From: Syntrophaceae bacterium UBA7520
GTDB lineage: Bacteria > Desulfobacterota > Syntrophia > Syntrophales > Smithellaceae
Length of the DNA stretch: 64,000 bases
Assembly: GCA_002478265.1 (NCBI GenBank)
Contig: DLNC01000040.1
Coordinates: 46,256-110,255, forward strand
Direction of reading: 5' to 3'
Shown: positions 52,207 to 61,405 of the stretch, piece after piece
Layout of the letters: every line of letters begins with the position of its first letter
Numbering within the stretch: the stretch's first letter is position 1
The notes under the pieces: model-generated
The model's database searches: none
Seen by the model: the letters and a program-made list of their open reading frames with translations, nothing else
Told to the model about the DNA's origin: nothing
Made by a program: the position numbers and the translations under genes

Positions 52207-55200
52207 CTATCGGCAAACGTTTTTAAAAAAGCGATTCTCACGCGGTTTGCTTCTTGGGAACTTGATATAAGGGCGTATCTTTTGGTTGATGTTTTTCCCC
52301 GTACCATCATAGTTCAGCGTGACGACAGGAATGCCGGTGATTTCCTCGATGCGCGGCACCATTGCCTCGGTGACTAATCCGGCGCAACAAAAGGCGGGGT
52401 TGGTCTGCACAAAAAGGGAAATATCCGGATAATGACGCGTAAGCGCCGCGATTTTAACCAGGTTATCGGCGGATTCTCCGCAATGCTGAATTTTCACGCC
52501 GAAAAGGTCATAAATCTCTTGATAATCGATATCCGTGTCCAGCGATGGTTCTTTTATCAGTTCGCTTAAGGATTTATAATAACTTTTTTCCAGTTGGTTT
52601 ACCAGGGCGATTAGCGCTTTGGCGTAAAGAACATCGAGAATTTCTCCTTCGAAAAACCAGCGGCGCATATAGGGATGAGCGATCAGCTTGGCAAATTCGT
52701 TGAACGGCGTGGTAATAACCTCGCCGCCGTATTCTTCGATACAGCGGATAAGATATTGGTTGAAAACGTCGTTGTCCCGGGCGTAGAGATCGCCGAAAAT
52801 AGCAACTTTCGGGCGCTGTTGTTGCGTGATTTCAATCTTTTTAAAGATATTTATAACCCTTATAAGATCATCATTTTTATTTCTGCCGCCCAAAAAGGTA
52901 TTGTAAAGAATGCTTAAAGACTGCGCGATGGCTTTATCAGTTACGCCTTGCTCTTTTTCGTACGGTCTTATCTTGCAGCCGATTTTGCGCAGCATGCCGC
53001 CGAACATGTGCGCGAAATAAGCATCAACGGATGCTTGAATGGATATATCGCTCAACGACAAATTGCCAACGTAGACGTCTACATTTTCCAATGAATTCCC
53101 GCTGGCTTCCAGGATAGATTTGATTAGTTGTGGATACATACGGATATTGCAAGGCACGTGGCTTTCAAAGCACCAGACGGCGGTTTGCGCTGGGTCCAAC
53201 ACATTTTCCTCGATATAGTCTATGTAACTCTGCGCGATAATATTAACCGGCAGGCACTGGCCGGAGTTTGTGCGTAGCCCGCGCCGGATAATATTTTCAG
53301 TAAGCGGCACCATGCGCGCGTCAACCCCTTCCTTGATATAAACCGCTTCCAGCAATTTCGCGGTCAGGGGATCGAAGCAAGGGAAAAGCAGAGTTTTGTT
53401 TTTAATCTTGCTGACTGTTTGCGGATTTATCGGCAGGATCCGCGCGGGGATGAGACGAAGATTAATGTTTTTGCTGTGGTTGCGGAAGGAGCGGATAGCC
53501 GCCTCAATGCGCGTTTCATAGCCCACATTGGAATCGTGTTCGTCCAATTCGAGAATTAAAAACGGCTTGCCGTATTTTTCCATGATGCGTTTAAAATATT
53601 CAATAGTGCAGGAGTCAGGCGAGCATTTAAACGAAGTTACATAAACCGGGTAAAGGCCGGGCGTGCGCGCGGCGAACAGGGCCGCTTTAAGAATTTTGGC
53701 GGCGTAGTTCCAGTGAAGTCTCTGCAGTAGCGGTTCAATTTCGGTTAAATCCTCTTTATGCAGCGGCAGCATGTCCTGATAGAATATTTTGATATTAAGA
53801 TTTTCAAAAATATTAATGATCCCTTTATTCATCGTATTTTGCAAGACACAGTAAGGCCTGCCTAACGCCACCACGCGCACGTCATCATTTCCCGGCATTT
53901 CGCGTTCGTAAATGTTGATTATTTTTTCCTTTCCTTCGCGGTAATATGACAGGGCTGATTCATAGGCATTATATATTTCCCAGTAGCTTGACTTTAATAT
54001 CGGTTTAAGCAGCGTGAAGAGTTCAATGCGTGATTGGAATGAATGATGATCAATAACCGGCATAATTGTTTTATCGTTGAGCGGCAATGATTTGATTCCG
54101 GAAGCCAGCGTCGCCGCGAACTGCGTATAATAGCAGTAATAACGATAAGCGTCTTCCTTTGGTTCTTTAGCATCGAGGTAAACAGGCAGAAAAACATAAT
54201 CGCATTTTGCAGCAATGTTTTGGACGTGGCCGATAAACGCGTTGAGGGGAGAGCAAAATTCCGCCGCCGCGAGTTTTTTGCCGGCTTTGACCGCGTCTTT
54301 ATATTTTTCATCAACGATTGTCTCGACGCCGAGAGTGGAGAAAAAATGCCGCCACAGGGGCATTTCTTCGGCAAGATAAAGAGCGTGGGGAATGCCGATT
54401 TTGACCTGTTTTTTCGCGGTGAATTTCTTGCCCGGCGGCCTGAAAATCTTTGCTCTTTCCTTGATGAGCTGGTATTGCTTTTTTGTTTGGCCGACATAGC
54501 GCTTGGTGTCATAATCGCGGCCGCACAGAAAACCGAAAGCCACCGTTTCTCCCTGGACGGTTACTTTGTTGATTTTGCAATTGTTCAGGCACAGTTCACA
54601 AACTTCACTTTCGACAGGAATTGTTTCTTTATGCAGATCCAAGCCGCGGAAACCTGAGCTTTTAAATTTATTTTCGGAAAGAATCAGCGCGCTGCCCAGC
54701 GCGCCGGTAAGATGGCAGAAAGGCGATACAAATATACGTTTTTTTAGGCGATATTCAAAGGCCGCCACGAGCGCTTTGTTGCGCGCGGTAGCTCCCTGAA
54801 AGCATATTTTTTCGCCGATGTTGGCTTCTACGGCTACTTTGGCGAGATAGTTTTCGCAAACAGAGTGCAAAACACTCGCCAGGACTTCATTCACTTCATA
54901 GCCTTCGGTAAGGTAGTTGTTGATGTCTCTTTCCATGAAAACAGTGCAACGGTCGCTGGCTATGGGAGAAGGCGTGTTCAGGGCGCGCGAGGCATATTCA
55001 TGCAACGAGACGCCAAGTTTCGTGGCTTGCTCCTCAATGAAGCTGCCGGTTCCGGCGGCGCAAACGTTATTCATCACCGAAAAAGTGACCATGCCGTTTT
55101 TCAGCGTGGTGAATTTAGAATCCTGCCCGCCGATTTCAATGATGGTGTCAACATCATCCTTTAATTCATAGGCGGCGCGCGCATGAGCTGTTATTTCATC

Positions 55201-56412
55201 AATAATCAAATCAGCTTTAATAATTTTTCCGATAAACTTTCTTCCCGAACCGGTGGTCCCGACGCCCAGAAAAATAAAATTGATATTTCGGTCGCGGGAG
55301 ATATTCGCGATTGCTTCCAGCAGCGCCTGCACGGCGAGCAGGGGGCGGCCGGAAGTGAGCGTGTACAGGCCAATCAGCACCCGATTGTCCTGATCAATAA
55401 TCACGGCTTTGGTGCTGGTGGAGCCGATATCCACGCCCAGATAAGCTTCCTGATTTTGTGCTAAAGGCGAGTAAAGACTTACTTCGATATCCGCGTGCTG
55501 ATTTGACGGCGTGAATAAATAGTTTTCCATGCTTGCAAAATCAGGATAATCAGAAAGAGATAATTGCAGCGGTGGATAACCGTAGTTTTTGTCTTTTTTG
55601 CGGCGAGAAAAAATGTCATCCCAGCTTTTAATGTTGAATGGCTTATTGTCCGCTTCTCCAAGGAAAAGCAGCGCCGCTCCTATCGCGCCGAAAAGATGGC
55701 TTTGCTTGCCGACAATCGGCTCAGTGTTCAGAAGCCGTCGTAAATGCTTGACGACGCCCTGATTCATGGAAACGCCTCCGGCCAGAATCAGGGGCGCGCG
55801 GATATTTTGATCGGGCATCAAAGTCTCGATCACATTTTTGGCCAAGCCCTCGCAAAGTCCATCGCTGATTTGGCCTATGGAGTATCCTTCCTGCTGAGCG
55901 TGAATCAAATCCGTTTTCGCAAAAACGGCGCAGCGGGTCGCGATCTTTGGTGAATTATCACGGTTGCAAAATGCAACGGAGCTTAGGGTTTCGATACTTT
56001 TCAGGTTGAGCCTTTGCGCCTGCTGGTCGAGAAAGCTGCCTGTTCCCGCCGCGCAAGACGAATTGGAGCGAAATTTTTCGTAATCTCCCTTTCTGTTGAA
56101 GGTGATCAGGCCGAAATTTTCCGCTCCGACAAACAAAATAGAGCCGACATCATGATGGTATTTTTTAACCGCGGCAATCATGGCGATCTGTGTATCATAG
56201 CGCGGGACATCGCGCAGCAGGTTCGGTCCGGACATGGTCATGGCGATGCCGCCGACTTGTGAGATATCTATTTTGTCGAGGATCGAACGAAGAGTCTCGC
56301 TTATCGCGCCGCGGTGCAGACGGTAAAATGAATTTAAAACTTCGGCCTGATCATCAAGGCAGGCTACGGAAATCGCCGCGGAGCCGATATCGATGCCGAT
56401 AATCAAACGCAT
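52207..56412 (-). CDS. Giant acyl-CoA dehydratase activase-related protein (double ASKHA)
   Basis: About 1400 residues. Two BcrAD/BadFG-type ASKHA ATPase modules come first (about 4-255 and 326-590), each with an IGS phosphate loop and the [4Fe-4S] cysteines of HgdC-like activators: about C122/C163 and C453/C491, in CAAGTGSF and (T/D)RC contexts, spaced 41 and 38 (HgdC: 39). A Cys motif CELCLNNC (about 607-614) precedes a DUF2229-like and HgdB-related part to the end. HgdC activators inject electrons into 2-hydroxyacyl-CoA dehydratases using ATP; the client here is unknown. ATG chosen; a GTG lies two codons upstream. Confidence 0.9.
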   Translation of the reverse strand: MRLIIGIDIGSAAISVACLDDQAEVLNSFYRLHRGAISETLRSILDKIDISQVGGIAMTMSGPNLLRDVPRYDTQIAMIAAVKKYHHDVGSILFVGAENFGLITFNRKGDYEKFRSNSSCAAGTGSFLDQQAQRLNLKSIETLSSVAFCNRDNSPKIATRCAVFAKTDLIHAQQEGYSIGQISDGLCEGLAKNVIETLMPDQNIRAPLILAGGVSMNQGVVKHLRRLLNTEPIVGKQSHLFGAIGAALLFLGEADNKPFNIKSWDDIFSRRKKDKNYGYPPLQLSLSDYPDFASMENYLFTPSNQHADIEVSLYSPLAQNQEAYLGVDIGSTSTKAVIIDQDNRVLIGLYTLTSGRPLLAVQALLEAIANISRDRNINFIFLGVGTTGSGRKFIGKIIKADLIIDEITAHARAAYELKDDVDTIIEIGGQDSKFTTLKNGMVTFSVMNNVCAAGTGSFIEEQATKLGVSLHEYASRALNTPSPIASDRCTVFMERDINNYLTEGYEVNEVLASVLHSVCENYLAKVAVEANIGEKICFQGATARNKALVAAFEYRLKKRIFVSPFCHLTGALGSALILSENKFKSSGFRGLDLHKETIPVESEVCELCLNNCKINKVTVQGETVAFGFLCGRDYDTKRYVGQTKKQYQLIKERAKIFRPPGKKFTAKKQVKIGIPHALYLAEEMPLWRHFFSTLGVETIVDEKYKDAVKAGKKLAAAEFCSPLNAFIGHVQNIAAKCDYVFLPVYLDAKEPKEDAYRYYCYYTQFAATLASGIKSLPLNDKTIMPVIDHHSFQSRIELFTLLKPILKSSYWEIYNAYESALSYYREGKEKIINIYEREMPGNDDVRVVALGRPYCVLQNTMNKGIINIFENLNIKIFYQDMLPLHKEDLTEIEPLLQRLHWNYAAKILKAALFAARTPGLYPVYVTSFKCSPDSCTIEYFKRIMEKYGKPFLILELDEHDSNVGYETRIEAAIRSFRNHSKNINLRLIPARILPINPQTVSKIKNKTLLFPCFDPLTAKLLEAVYIKEGVDARMVPLTENIIRRGLRTNSGQCLPVNIIAQSYIDYIEENVLDPAQTAVWCFESHVPCNIRMYPQLIKSILEASGNSLENVDVYVGNLSLSDISIQASVDAYFAHMFGGMLRKIGCKIRPYEKEQGVTDKAIAQSLSILYNTFLGGRNKNDDLIRVINIFKKIEITQQQRPKVAIFGDLYARDNDVFNQYLIRCIEEYGGEVITTPFNEFAKLIAHPYMRRWFFEGEILDVLYAKALIALVNQLEKSYYKSLSELIKEPSLDTDIDYQEIYDLFGVKIQHCGESADNLVKIAALTRHYPDISLFVQTNPAFCCAGLVTEAMVPRIEEITGIPVVTLNYDGTGKNINQKIRPYIKFPRSKPRENRFFKNVCR

Positions 56413-56556
56413 ATTCACAAACCCGGGAAAAAGAATGCGTAAAGCATGCCGCTTTTCTTATTTTTCGTCAATCCCGAAATTATATGACCGGCAAAAAAAC
56501 TTTTTACAAAAAAAAGATATTATGCAAGGTTGCGTAAAACAGCGCTTGGTTACAAT

Positions 56557-57459
56557 ATGCTTAAATATATCAAAAACAGGAATTTTATTTTTATTGCCGC
56601 CATCATTTTAGGGCTTGGCCTGCCGCAGGCGGGCGCCTGGTCAAAAAACATTATGCTGGCGGCGCTCGCGGTGGTTATGTCATTGTCCACAACGGCTGTT
56701 CCCAACGATTTTTTTCGTTCCGCACGCAGGTTGATTCAGCCCTTTGCCGCGGGTATCATCCTTTCCTATCTTCTTTTGGGAGGTCTGCTTGTCGCCCTGG
56801 CATATTTGTTTGTCATAGACGAAAATATAAAAATCGGTTTTGTGCTCGTTGCCGCCGTCCCTCCGGCGGTGGCCGTAATTCCTTTTACCGCGATTTTGAA
56901 AGGAAACGTATCATACACGCTAGCCGCCACGGTAAGCGCTTATCTGGCCGCGCTTTTTATCATGCCTCTGACGTTTTTTTTGTTCATTGCCGAAGAATTC
57001 AGTCAGATAGGTAAGCTGACCGAAGTCATTGTACTGCTGATTATCCTGCCGATGGTTCTCTCCAGAATAATACTTTATTTCAACTGGCGTGAGAAAATAG
57101 ATAAGTTTCGCGGCGCGGTTACCGATTGGGGATTCTTTATCGTGCTCTACACGCTGATCGCGCTCAACCGGGATTTGATTTTTGCGCGTCCCGAGCTGCT
57201 CATGCCCGTGGTGCTGATTATTTTTGGCGCAATATTTGTTCTTGGCTTTTTCGTGGAGAAAGCGGGCGTATTGTTGGGAAGGGACAGGGCAGAAATCACA
57301 TCCTGGGTGCTTTTGAGCACGCTTAAGAATCAGGGAATCGCGGGAGGTCTTGCTGTTACCCTGTTTCCCGAAGAGGCGGCTCTTCCCTCAGCCATTTACA
57401 CCGCCTTTATGATATTTTATTTCATGTGGTTGGATTTCCGCCGCAAAAAAGAGAAATGA
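56557..57459 (+). CDS. Bile acid:sodium symporter-like (BASS/SBF) transporter
   Basis: 300 residues and about nine or ten membrane segments. Landmarks are the Gly/Pro-rich LGLGLPQAG at the start, VAAVPPAVAVIPFTA midway (crossover-like helix), and late STLKNQGIAGGLAVTLFP, which resembles the sodium-site pattern of the SBF family. Substrate unknown; family members carry bile acids, pyruvate, pantoate or arsenite-type organic anions. ATG at 56557 was chosen without a good ribosome site; a TTG 27 bases upstream is an alternative. Confidence 0.75.
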   Translation: MLKYIKNRNFIFIAAIILGLGLPQAGAWSKNIMLAALAVVMSLSTTAVPNDFFRSARRLIQPFAAGIILSYLLLGGLLVALAYLFVIDENIKIGFVLVAAVPPAVAVIPFTAILKGNVSYTLAATVSAYLAALFIMPLTFFLFIAEEFSQIGKLTEVIVLLIILPMVLSRIILYFNWREKIDKFRGAVTDWGFFIVLYTLIALNRDLIFARPELLMPVVLIIFGAIFVLGFFVEKAGVLLGRDRAEITSWVLLSTLKNQGIAGGLAVTLFPEEAALPSAIYTAFMIFYFMWLDFRRKKEK

Positions 57460-57489
57460 TAGAATTTTTTGCTTTTTGGAAAGCGAATT

Positions 57490-58872
57490 TCATTCTCTGA
57501 CAAATTTTTTTATGATTTCAAGAAAATATTTCCGGTGTGGATAAGCGGCGGATAACGGATCTAGCTTGCTGGAACTTTTCAGAACGCTTTTTGAGTGTGA
57601 AAAGGTCTCAAAGCTTGCCCTGCCGTGATATGTGCCCATGCCGCTTGCTCCCACGCCGCCAAAAGGCATAAAATGTGAAACGACGTGGAAGATAGTATTG
57701 TTGATCGCGCCGCCGCCGAAGGAAATTTCGGAAATGATTTTTTCCTGTATTTTTTTGTCATCGCTAAAAAGATAAAGGGAAAGAGGTTTGGAAAGGGCGC
57801 GTATGTTATTTAAACCTTCCTGAATCTCTGAATATACCAGCACGGGCAAAAGAGGGCCGAAAATTTCATCCCGCATAATCGGCTCCCGCCATTTTGCGGG
57901 GTAGATGACGGTTGGTTCGATGTAACGCTCGGCGGAAATTGTTTTTCCGCCGGTAAAAATGTTCGCTCCGTCAAGCAGGTCCTTCAGACGCTGAAAATGG
58001 CGCTCGTTGATTATCCGGCAATAGCGCGGATGGGAGGAGGGGTCTTTGCCGTAGAATTCCCCGATGGCCTTTTTTAGCTCCGTAAGAAATGCGTCTTTGA
58101 CATCTGCGTGGACCAGGGCGTAATCCGGGGCGATACAAGTTTGCCCCGCGTTGATGAATTTTCCCCAGGCAATTTTACGGGCGGCAAGGGGTAAGTTTGC
58201 GTCATTATGCACGATAGCCGGGCTTTTGCCTCCTAATTCCAGGGTTACGGGAATGAGATTATTTGCCGCGGCCGACATGATGGCCTTGCCTACGGCAGCG
58301 GATCCGGTAAAAAAGATATAGTCGAAAGGTAAATTGATCAGCGCCTGAGTTTCCAAAGCTGCGCCTAAAAAGACATGAATTAATTCTTCGGGAAAGTTGC
58401 TATTAATAATCCTTTCCATGACCGCCGCTGTGTGAGAAGAGATTTCCGACGGTTTCAGTACGGCGGTATTTCCGGCGGCGATGGCGCCGACCAGAGGCAG
58501 CATCAGCAGTTGAAACGGATAATTCCACGGCGCGATGATTAAAACCGAACCGTAAGGCTCCTTGTAAATATAGCTTTTAGAGGGAAACAAAAATGAAGGC
58601 GTCTTAACTTTTTCGGCTTTTGCCCATTTATGCATACTCGAGACGGCGTAGTTTATTTCATTATAGACGCCGGCAATTTCCGTGGCATAGCCATCGATCG
58701 CGGCCTTGTGCAGGTCTTGATTTATCGCGTGAAGAATCTCTTTCTCATTGGCTTTTATAACGCTTTTTATTTTTTTTAGTGTTTCCACGCGGAAAGTAAG
58801 ATTTTTTGTTTTTCCCGACAAGAAGAATTCTTTTTGTTTATCTAATAATGAGGCGAAGGCGTCGTTTGTCAT
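57490..58872 (-). CDS. NAD(P)-dependent aldehyde dehydrogenase (ALDH3-like)
   Basis: Oxidises an aldehyde to an acid. 460 residues starting at the ATG with AGAGG upstream; the open frame continues upstream without a supported start. Catalytic Cys in GQTCIAPDY near 237, the general-base Glu in TLELGGKSPAIV and the opening of coenzyme-binding PWNYPFQLLMLPLVGA are present. The C-terminal FPFGGVGASG-like FMPFGGVGASGMGTYHG is ALDH3-type. It lies divergent from the PTS genes; substrate unknown. Confidence 0.92.
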   Translation of the reverse strand: MTNDAFASLLDKQKEFFLSGKTKNLTFRVETLKKIKSVIKANEKEILHAINQDLHKAAIDGYATEIAGVYNEINYAVSSMHKWAKAEKVKTPSFLFPSKSYIYKEPYGSVLIIAPWNYPFQLLMLPLVGAIAAGNTAVLKPSEISSHTAAVMERIINSNFPEELIHVFLGAALETQALINLPFDYIFFTGSAAVGKAIMSAAANNLIPVTLELGGKSPAIVHNDANLPLAARKIAWGKFINAGQTCIAPDYALVHADVKDAFLTELKKAIGEFYGKDPSSHPRYCRIINERHFQRLKDLLDGANIFTGGKTISAERYIEPTVIYPAKWREPIMRDEIFGPLLPVLVYSEIQEGLNNIRALSKPLSLYLFSDDKKIQEKIISEISFGGGAINNTIFHVVSHFMPFGGVGASGMGTYHGRASFETFSHSKSVLKSSSKLDPLSAAYPHRKYFLEIIKKFVRE

Positions 58873-59129
58873 AGATTTTACCTCTGAGAATTGATGAGTT
58901 AATAAGAGGAGCTTTGCGGATAATATACAGTGGGCCGCTTTACCCGTCAAGCGTGGCAAAATCTCAAATCGGAAGGATAGACAGGCGCGCACAAGCAAAG
59001 CGATCCGGCAATTTCTCCTGCGTAAAGGTGCGTGATTTTAAAGCTGAATTCATGAAGGCCTTGTCGTGAACATCTATAATGCCAAACACCTAAAAAGAGC
59101 AAAGATCTGCCGTTGCCGCCCTATTAATC

Positions 59130-59135
59130 TTGACA
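59130..59135 (+). promoter_or_regulatory. Candidate -35 box ahead of the PTS genes
   Basis: Perfect TTGACA. No good -10 box follows at 16-18 bases (best TAGTTT at 59153), so promoter identity is weak. The 428-base gap between the divergent aldehyde dehydrogenase and PTS genes otherwise shows a dyad and a stem, listed separately, and nothing else I can recognise. Confidence 0.3.
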
Positions 59136-59175
59136 ATTGTAATGCAATCCATTAGTTTAACGCGTTAAAATTGAA

Positions 59176-59194
59176 GCAAAAACCTGGTTTTTGC
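59176..59194. promoter_or_regulatory. Perfect 19-base dyad upstream of the PTS genes
   Basis: GCAAAAACC and GGTTTTTGC are perfect complementary 9-base arms around a single T (59176-59194). With a one-base centre it is more like a protein-binding site than an RNA hairpin. It lies 110 bases before the IIA gene. Confidence 0.45.
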
Positions 59195-59213
59195 ACATTA
59201 AAGGCGCGTAGTG

Positions 59214-59276
59214 TTTCAGGCACTGAAAAAGGTGACATAGCCATGTTTGATCTTGGTCAGCTGACAGAGCCTGAAA
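59214..59276 (+). promoter_or_regulatory. Leader stem enclosing a 47-base loop, possible structured RNA
   Basis: TTTCAGGC (59214-59221) pairs perfectly with GCCTGAAA (59269-59276), 8 bases, closing a 47-base region that includes an ACAT/ATGT mini-hairpin and the palindrome GTCAGCTGAC. It ends 24 bases before the IIA start codon, just before the GGGGGAGG ribosome site. I could not match it to a named riboswitch. It may be a leader RNA or a chance stem. Confidence 0.35.
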
Positions 59277-59300
59277 ATTAAAAGATGGGGGGAGGATACA

Positions 59301-59711
59301 ATGATTGGAGTCCTTATTACCACACATGGAAATCTGGGAAATGAATTGATCAAGGCGGCCGAACTGATTAAGGGGCCGCTCAGCGATATATTGCATATAA
59401 GCGTAGATCAGAGCAGAAACGTCGAAGATATAAAAAAGGAAATCGGCAACGCCATCAAGAAACTGGATAAAGGAAAAGGGGTATTGGTTTTAACGGATTT
59501 GTTTGGCGGCACGCCTTCGAATATCTCTCTTTCCTTTATGAAAGAACAAAAAGTGGAAGTCGTCACCGGCGTCAATTTGCCCATGTTGCTTAAGCTTTCG
59601 GAAGTCAAGGAAAGCATGACATTGCGCGAATTCGCCTGTTTTATAAAGGAACACGGGCAAAAGAATATTTACGTCGCCAGCGAATTATTAAGCAAGAAGG
59701 CGCTCGGGTAG
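59301..59711 (+). CDS. PTS mannose-family EIIA component
   Basis: 136 residues. The phosphoryl-accepting His is H9 in LITTHGNLGNELI, as in EIIA-Man. GVLVLTDLFGGTPSNISLSFM is the conserved phosphate-site region. A strong GGGGGAGG precedes the ATG. It would accept phosphate from HPr and pass it to EIIB; no HPr or enzyme I gene is in the window. Confidence 0.92.
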   Translation: MIGVLITTHGNLGNELIKAAELIKGPLSDILHISVDQSRNVEDIKKEIGNAIKKLDKGKGVLVLTDLFGGTPSNISLSFMKEQKVEVVTGVNLPMLLKLSEVKESMTLREFACFIKEHGQKNIYVASELLSKKALG

Positions 59712-59715
59712 CAGT

Positions 59716-60228
59716 TTGGCTCAAGATTTAAACATAGAACTGGTTCGCGTCGACAACCGCCTCGTTCACGGCCAGATACTTGAATCATGGGTGCCCTATG
59801 TTAAGGCGCAGTGCATCATCGTGGTTGATGACAACATTGCGGGAAATGTTTTTGACGAGACGGTAATCAGGATGGCCGTTCCTAGTGAAATAGACCTGAT
59901 TATCAATACCGTCGAGGATTTTGCGCATAATTATAATTTTTCGCATAATAAGGGAAAGAACACCATCGTGCTGTTCAGAAGCATCAGAGACGTATGCAAA
60001 GCCTACGAGTTAGGCTTTCATTTCGACAAACTGAATATCGGCAACATTCATCATGAAGAATTCAAGGTATGCTGCTCGCCGTCGGTTTTTTTATGCGATA
60101 CGGAAATAGAAGACATTATAAGACTTCTGGAAAATGACGGCGTGGTTGTGGAGCTCAAGAGAGTGCCGCGGGAAAGAGCGGTTAATATTAGGGAAGCCCT
60201 CAAGGGTTATTGCAATTTATCGCCATAA
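59716..60228 (+). CDS. PTS mannose-family EIIB component
   Basis: 170 residues. The phosphorylated His is H18 in VRVDNRLVHGQI, the signature of EIIB-Man. DDNIAGNVFDETVIRMAVP follows. Translation starts at TTG, 4 bases after the EIIA stop; no other start fits the conserved N-terminus. It transfers phosphate from EIIA to the sugar taken up by IIC/IID. Confidence 0.9.
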   Translation: MAQDLNIELVRVDNRLVHGQILESWVPYVKAQCIIVVDDNIAGNVFDETVIRMAVPSEIDLIINTVEDFAHNYNFSHNKGKNTIVLFRSIRDVCKAYELGFHFDKLNIGNIHHEEFKVCCSPSVFLCDTEIEDIIRLLENDGVVVELKRVPRERAVNIREALKGYCNLSP

Positions 60229-60243
60229 TCAGGTGCTAACCGG

Positions 60244-60939
60244 TTGCTGACACAAATTATTCTCATATCATTTGTCGGCGGTCTGCTTTGCCTGGACCGC
60301 GTGTTTATTCAAGCCATGATATCAAGGCCGGTGGTAATCGCGCCCATTATCGGCCTGCTCTTAAATAATATTTACGCCGGTCTCATCATCGGCGCTTTCA
60401 TTGAGCTTATCTGGATTGACCGCATTCCCATCGGCACATATATACCGCCCAATGACTCCATTACCGCGGTTATCGCCACGTCTATCGCCGTGATGACCGG
60501 CCAGAAGTTGGGAGGCATTTACCCGCAGCTGGTATCTCTGGCGATACTTATCGCCATTCCCTTCGGCATCGTGGCGAAATACATGGATATATTCATTATT
60601 AAAACCAATGAAAAATTATCCAATGACGCGCTGGAGGAAGCCAAGAAAAACGAAATTCGTAAAATTGAACGCAAGGTATTATGGGGTTTGGGCAAGGTTT
60701 TTGTTTTTGCAGTTATTTATCTTTTTATAACGCAGATTGCTCTCATTCCTTTCGTTACCTGGGTTTATCCGATATTGCCCGCTGCGGTTGTTACCACACT
60801 GCTTTTTGCCAATTATTTTCTGCCCCTTTTAGGAATTGCCGTGGCGATCAATACATTCAAGCTGCGCGGCGCGATTCCGGTATTTTGCGCCATCTTTCTT
60901 ATTGTGGCCGCCGTAATGGAATATTTTCATGTGCGCTGA
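60244..60939 (+). CDS. PTS mannose-family EIIC component
   Basis: 231 residues with about six or seven membrane segments. The conserved IGLLLNNIYAGLIIGAFIEL and LIWIDRIPIGTYIPPND loop identify the mannose/sorbose IIC. It starts with TTG, with AGGTG upstream. No IID gene follows: the next gene is rimI. IIC of this family normally needs IID, so either IID is elsewhere or the system is non-transporting (inference). Confidence 0.88.
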   Translation: MLTQIILISFVGGLLCLDRVFIQAMISRPVVIAPIIGLLLNNIYAGLIIGAFIELIWIDRIPIGTYIPPNDSITAVIATSIAVMTGQKLGGIYPQLVSLAILIAIPFGIVAKYMDIFIIKTNEKLSNDALEEAKKNEIRKIERKVLWGLGKVFVFAVIYLFITQIALIPFVTWVYPILPAAVVTTLLFANYFLPLLGIAVAINTFKLRGAIPVFCAIFLIVAAVMEYFHVR

Positions 60940-61405
60940 GCTCAGGGAAATTGAGGCACACATCGATCTCATCTATCCGGCGGATTTGCCCCAGCTGTTG
61001 GTTATTGAAAAAGAATCTTTTCTTGCTCCCTGGACGGAAGGCATGTTTATCGGTGAAATTAATAATCCCCGTTCTCAATGTTTGTGTGTGCGTGTTCAAT
61101 GTCAAGGTAAAAATGTCATCGCTGCTTATATTATTTTTTGGCTGGGACCGGGAGAGGTTCACTTGCATAATCTCGCGGTAAAAAAAGAATTTCGCCGGCA
61201 GCATCTGGCGACCAATTTGCTCGATATCATGGAAGAAATAGCGAAAAAAGCGGCTATTGACGCCATCACGCTCGAAGTAAGGCCTTCCAATACCGCGGCA
61301 ATAGAACTTTACCGGAAGAGAGGTTTTGTAGTAAAAGGCAGGAGGCCTAATTATTACCCGGAAACAAAAGAAGACGCGCTCATCATGTGGTCATATATAA
61401 AATGA
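60929..61405 (+). CDS. rimI: Ribosomal-protein-alanine N-acetyltransferase RimI
   Basis: 158-residue GNAT protein. RimI pattern: LLVIEKESFLAPWTEGMF near 25-45, VHLHNLAVKKEFRRQHLAT for acetyl-CoA binding and ITLEVRPSNTAAIELYRKRGF at the end. The family acetylates the N-terminus of ribosomal protein S18 (whose gene is in this window) or other proteins. It overlaps the IIC gene by 11 bases. Confidence 0.92.
   Translation: MCAELREIEAHIDLIYPADLPQLLVIEKESFLAPWTEGMFIGEINNPRSQCLCVRVQCQGKNVIAAYIIFWLGPGEVHLHNLAVKKEFRRQHLATNLLDIMEEIAKKAAIDAITLEVRPSNTAAIELYRKRGFVVKGRRPNYYPETKEDALIMWSYIK

Noticed and set aside
58873..58998. Upstream extension of the aldehyde dehydrogenase frame
   Set aside because: The extra residues do not look like ALDH sequence and the internal ATG has a good AGAGG ribosome site.
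59214..59276. Known riboswitch (c-di-GMP, SAM, fluoride, guanidine or molybdenum cofactor types)
   Set aside because: I compared remembered consensus elements and none fits; it stays an unnamed stem.
59301..60939. Complete sugar-transporting PTS
   Set aside because: No IID, HPr or enzyme I gene is in the window and rimI overlaps the end of IIC.
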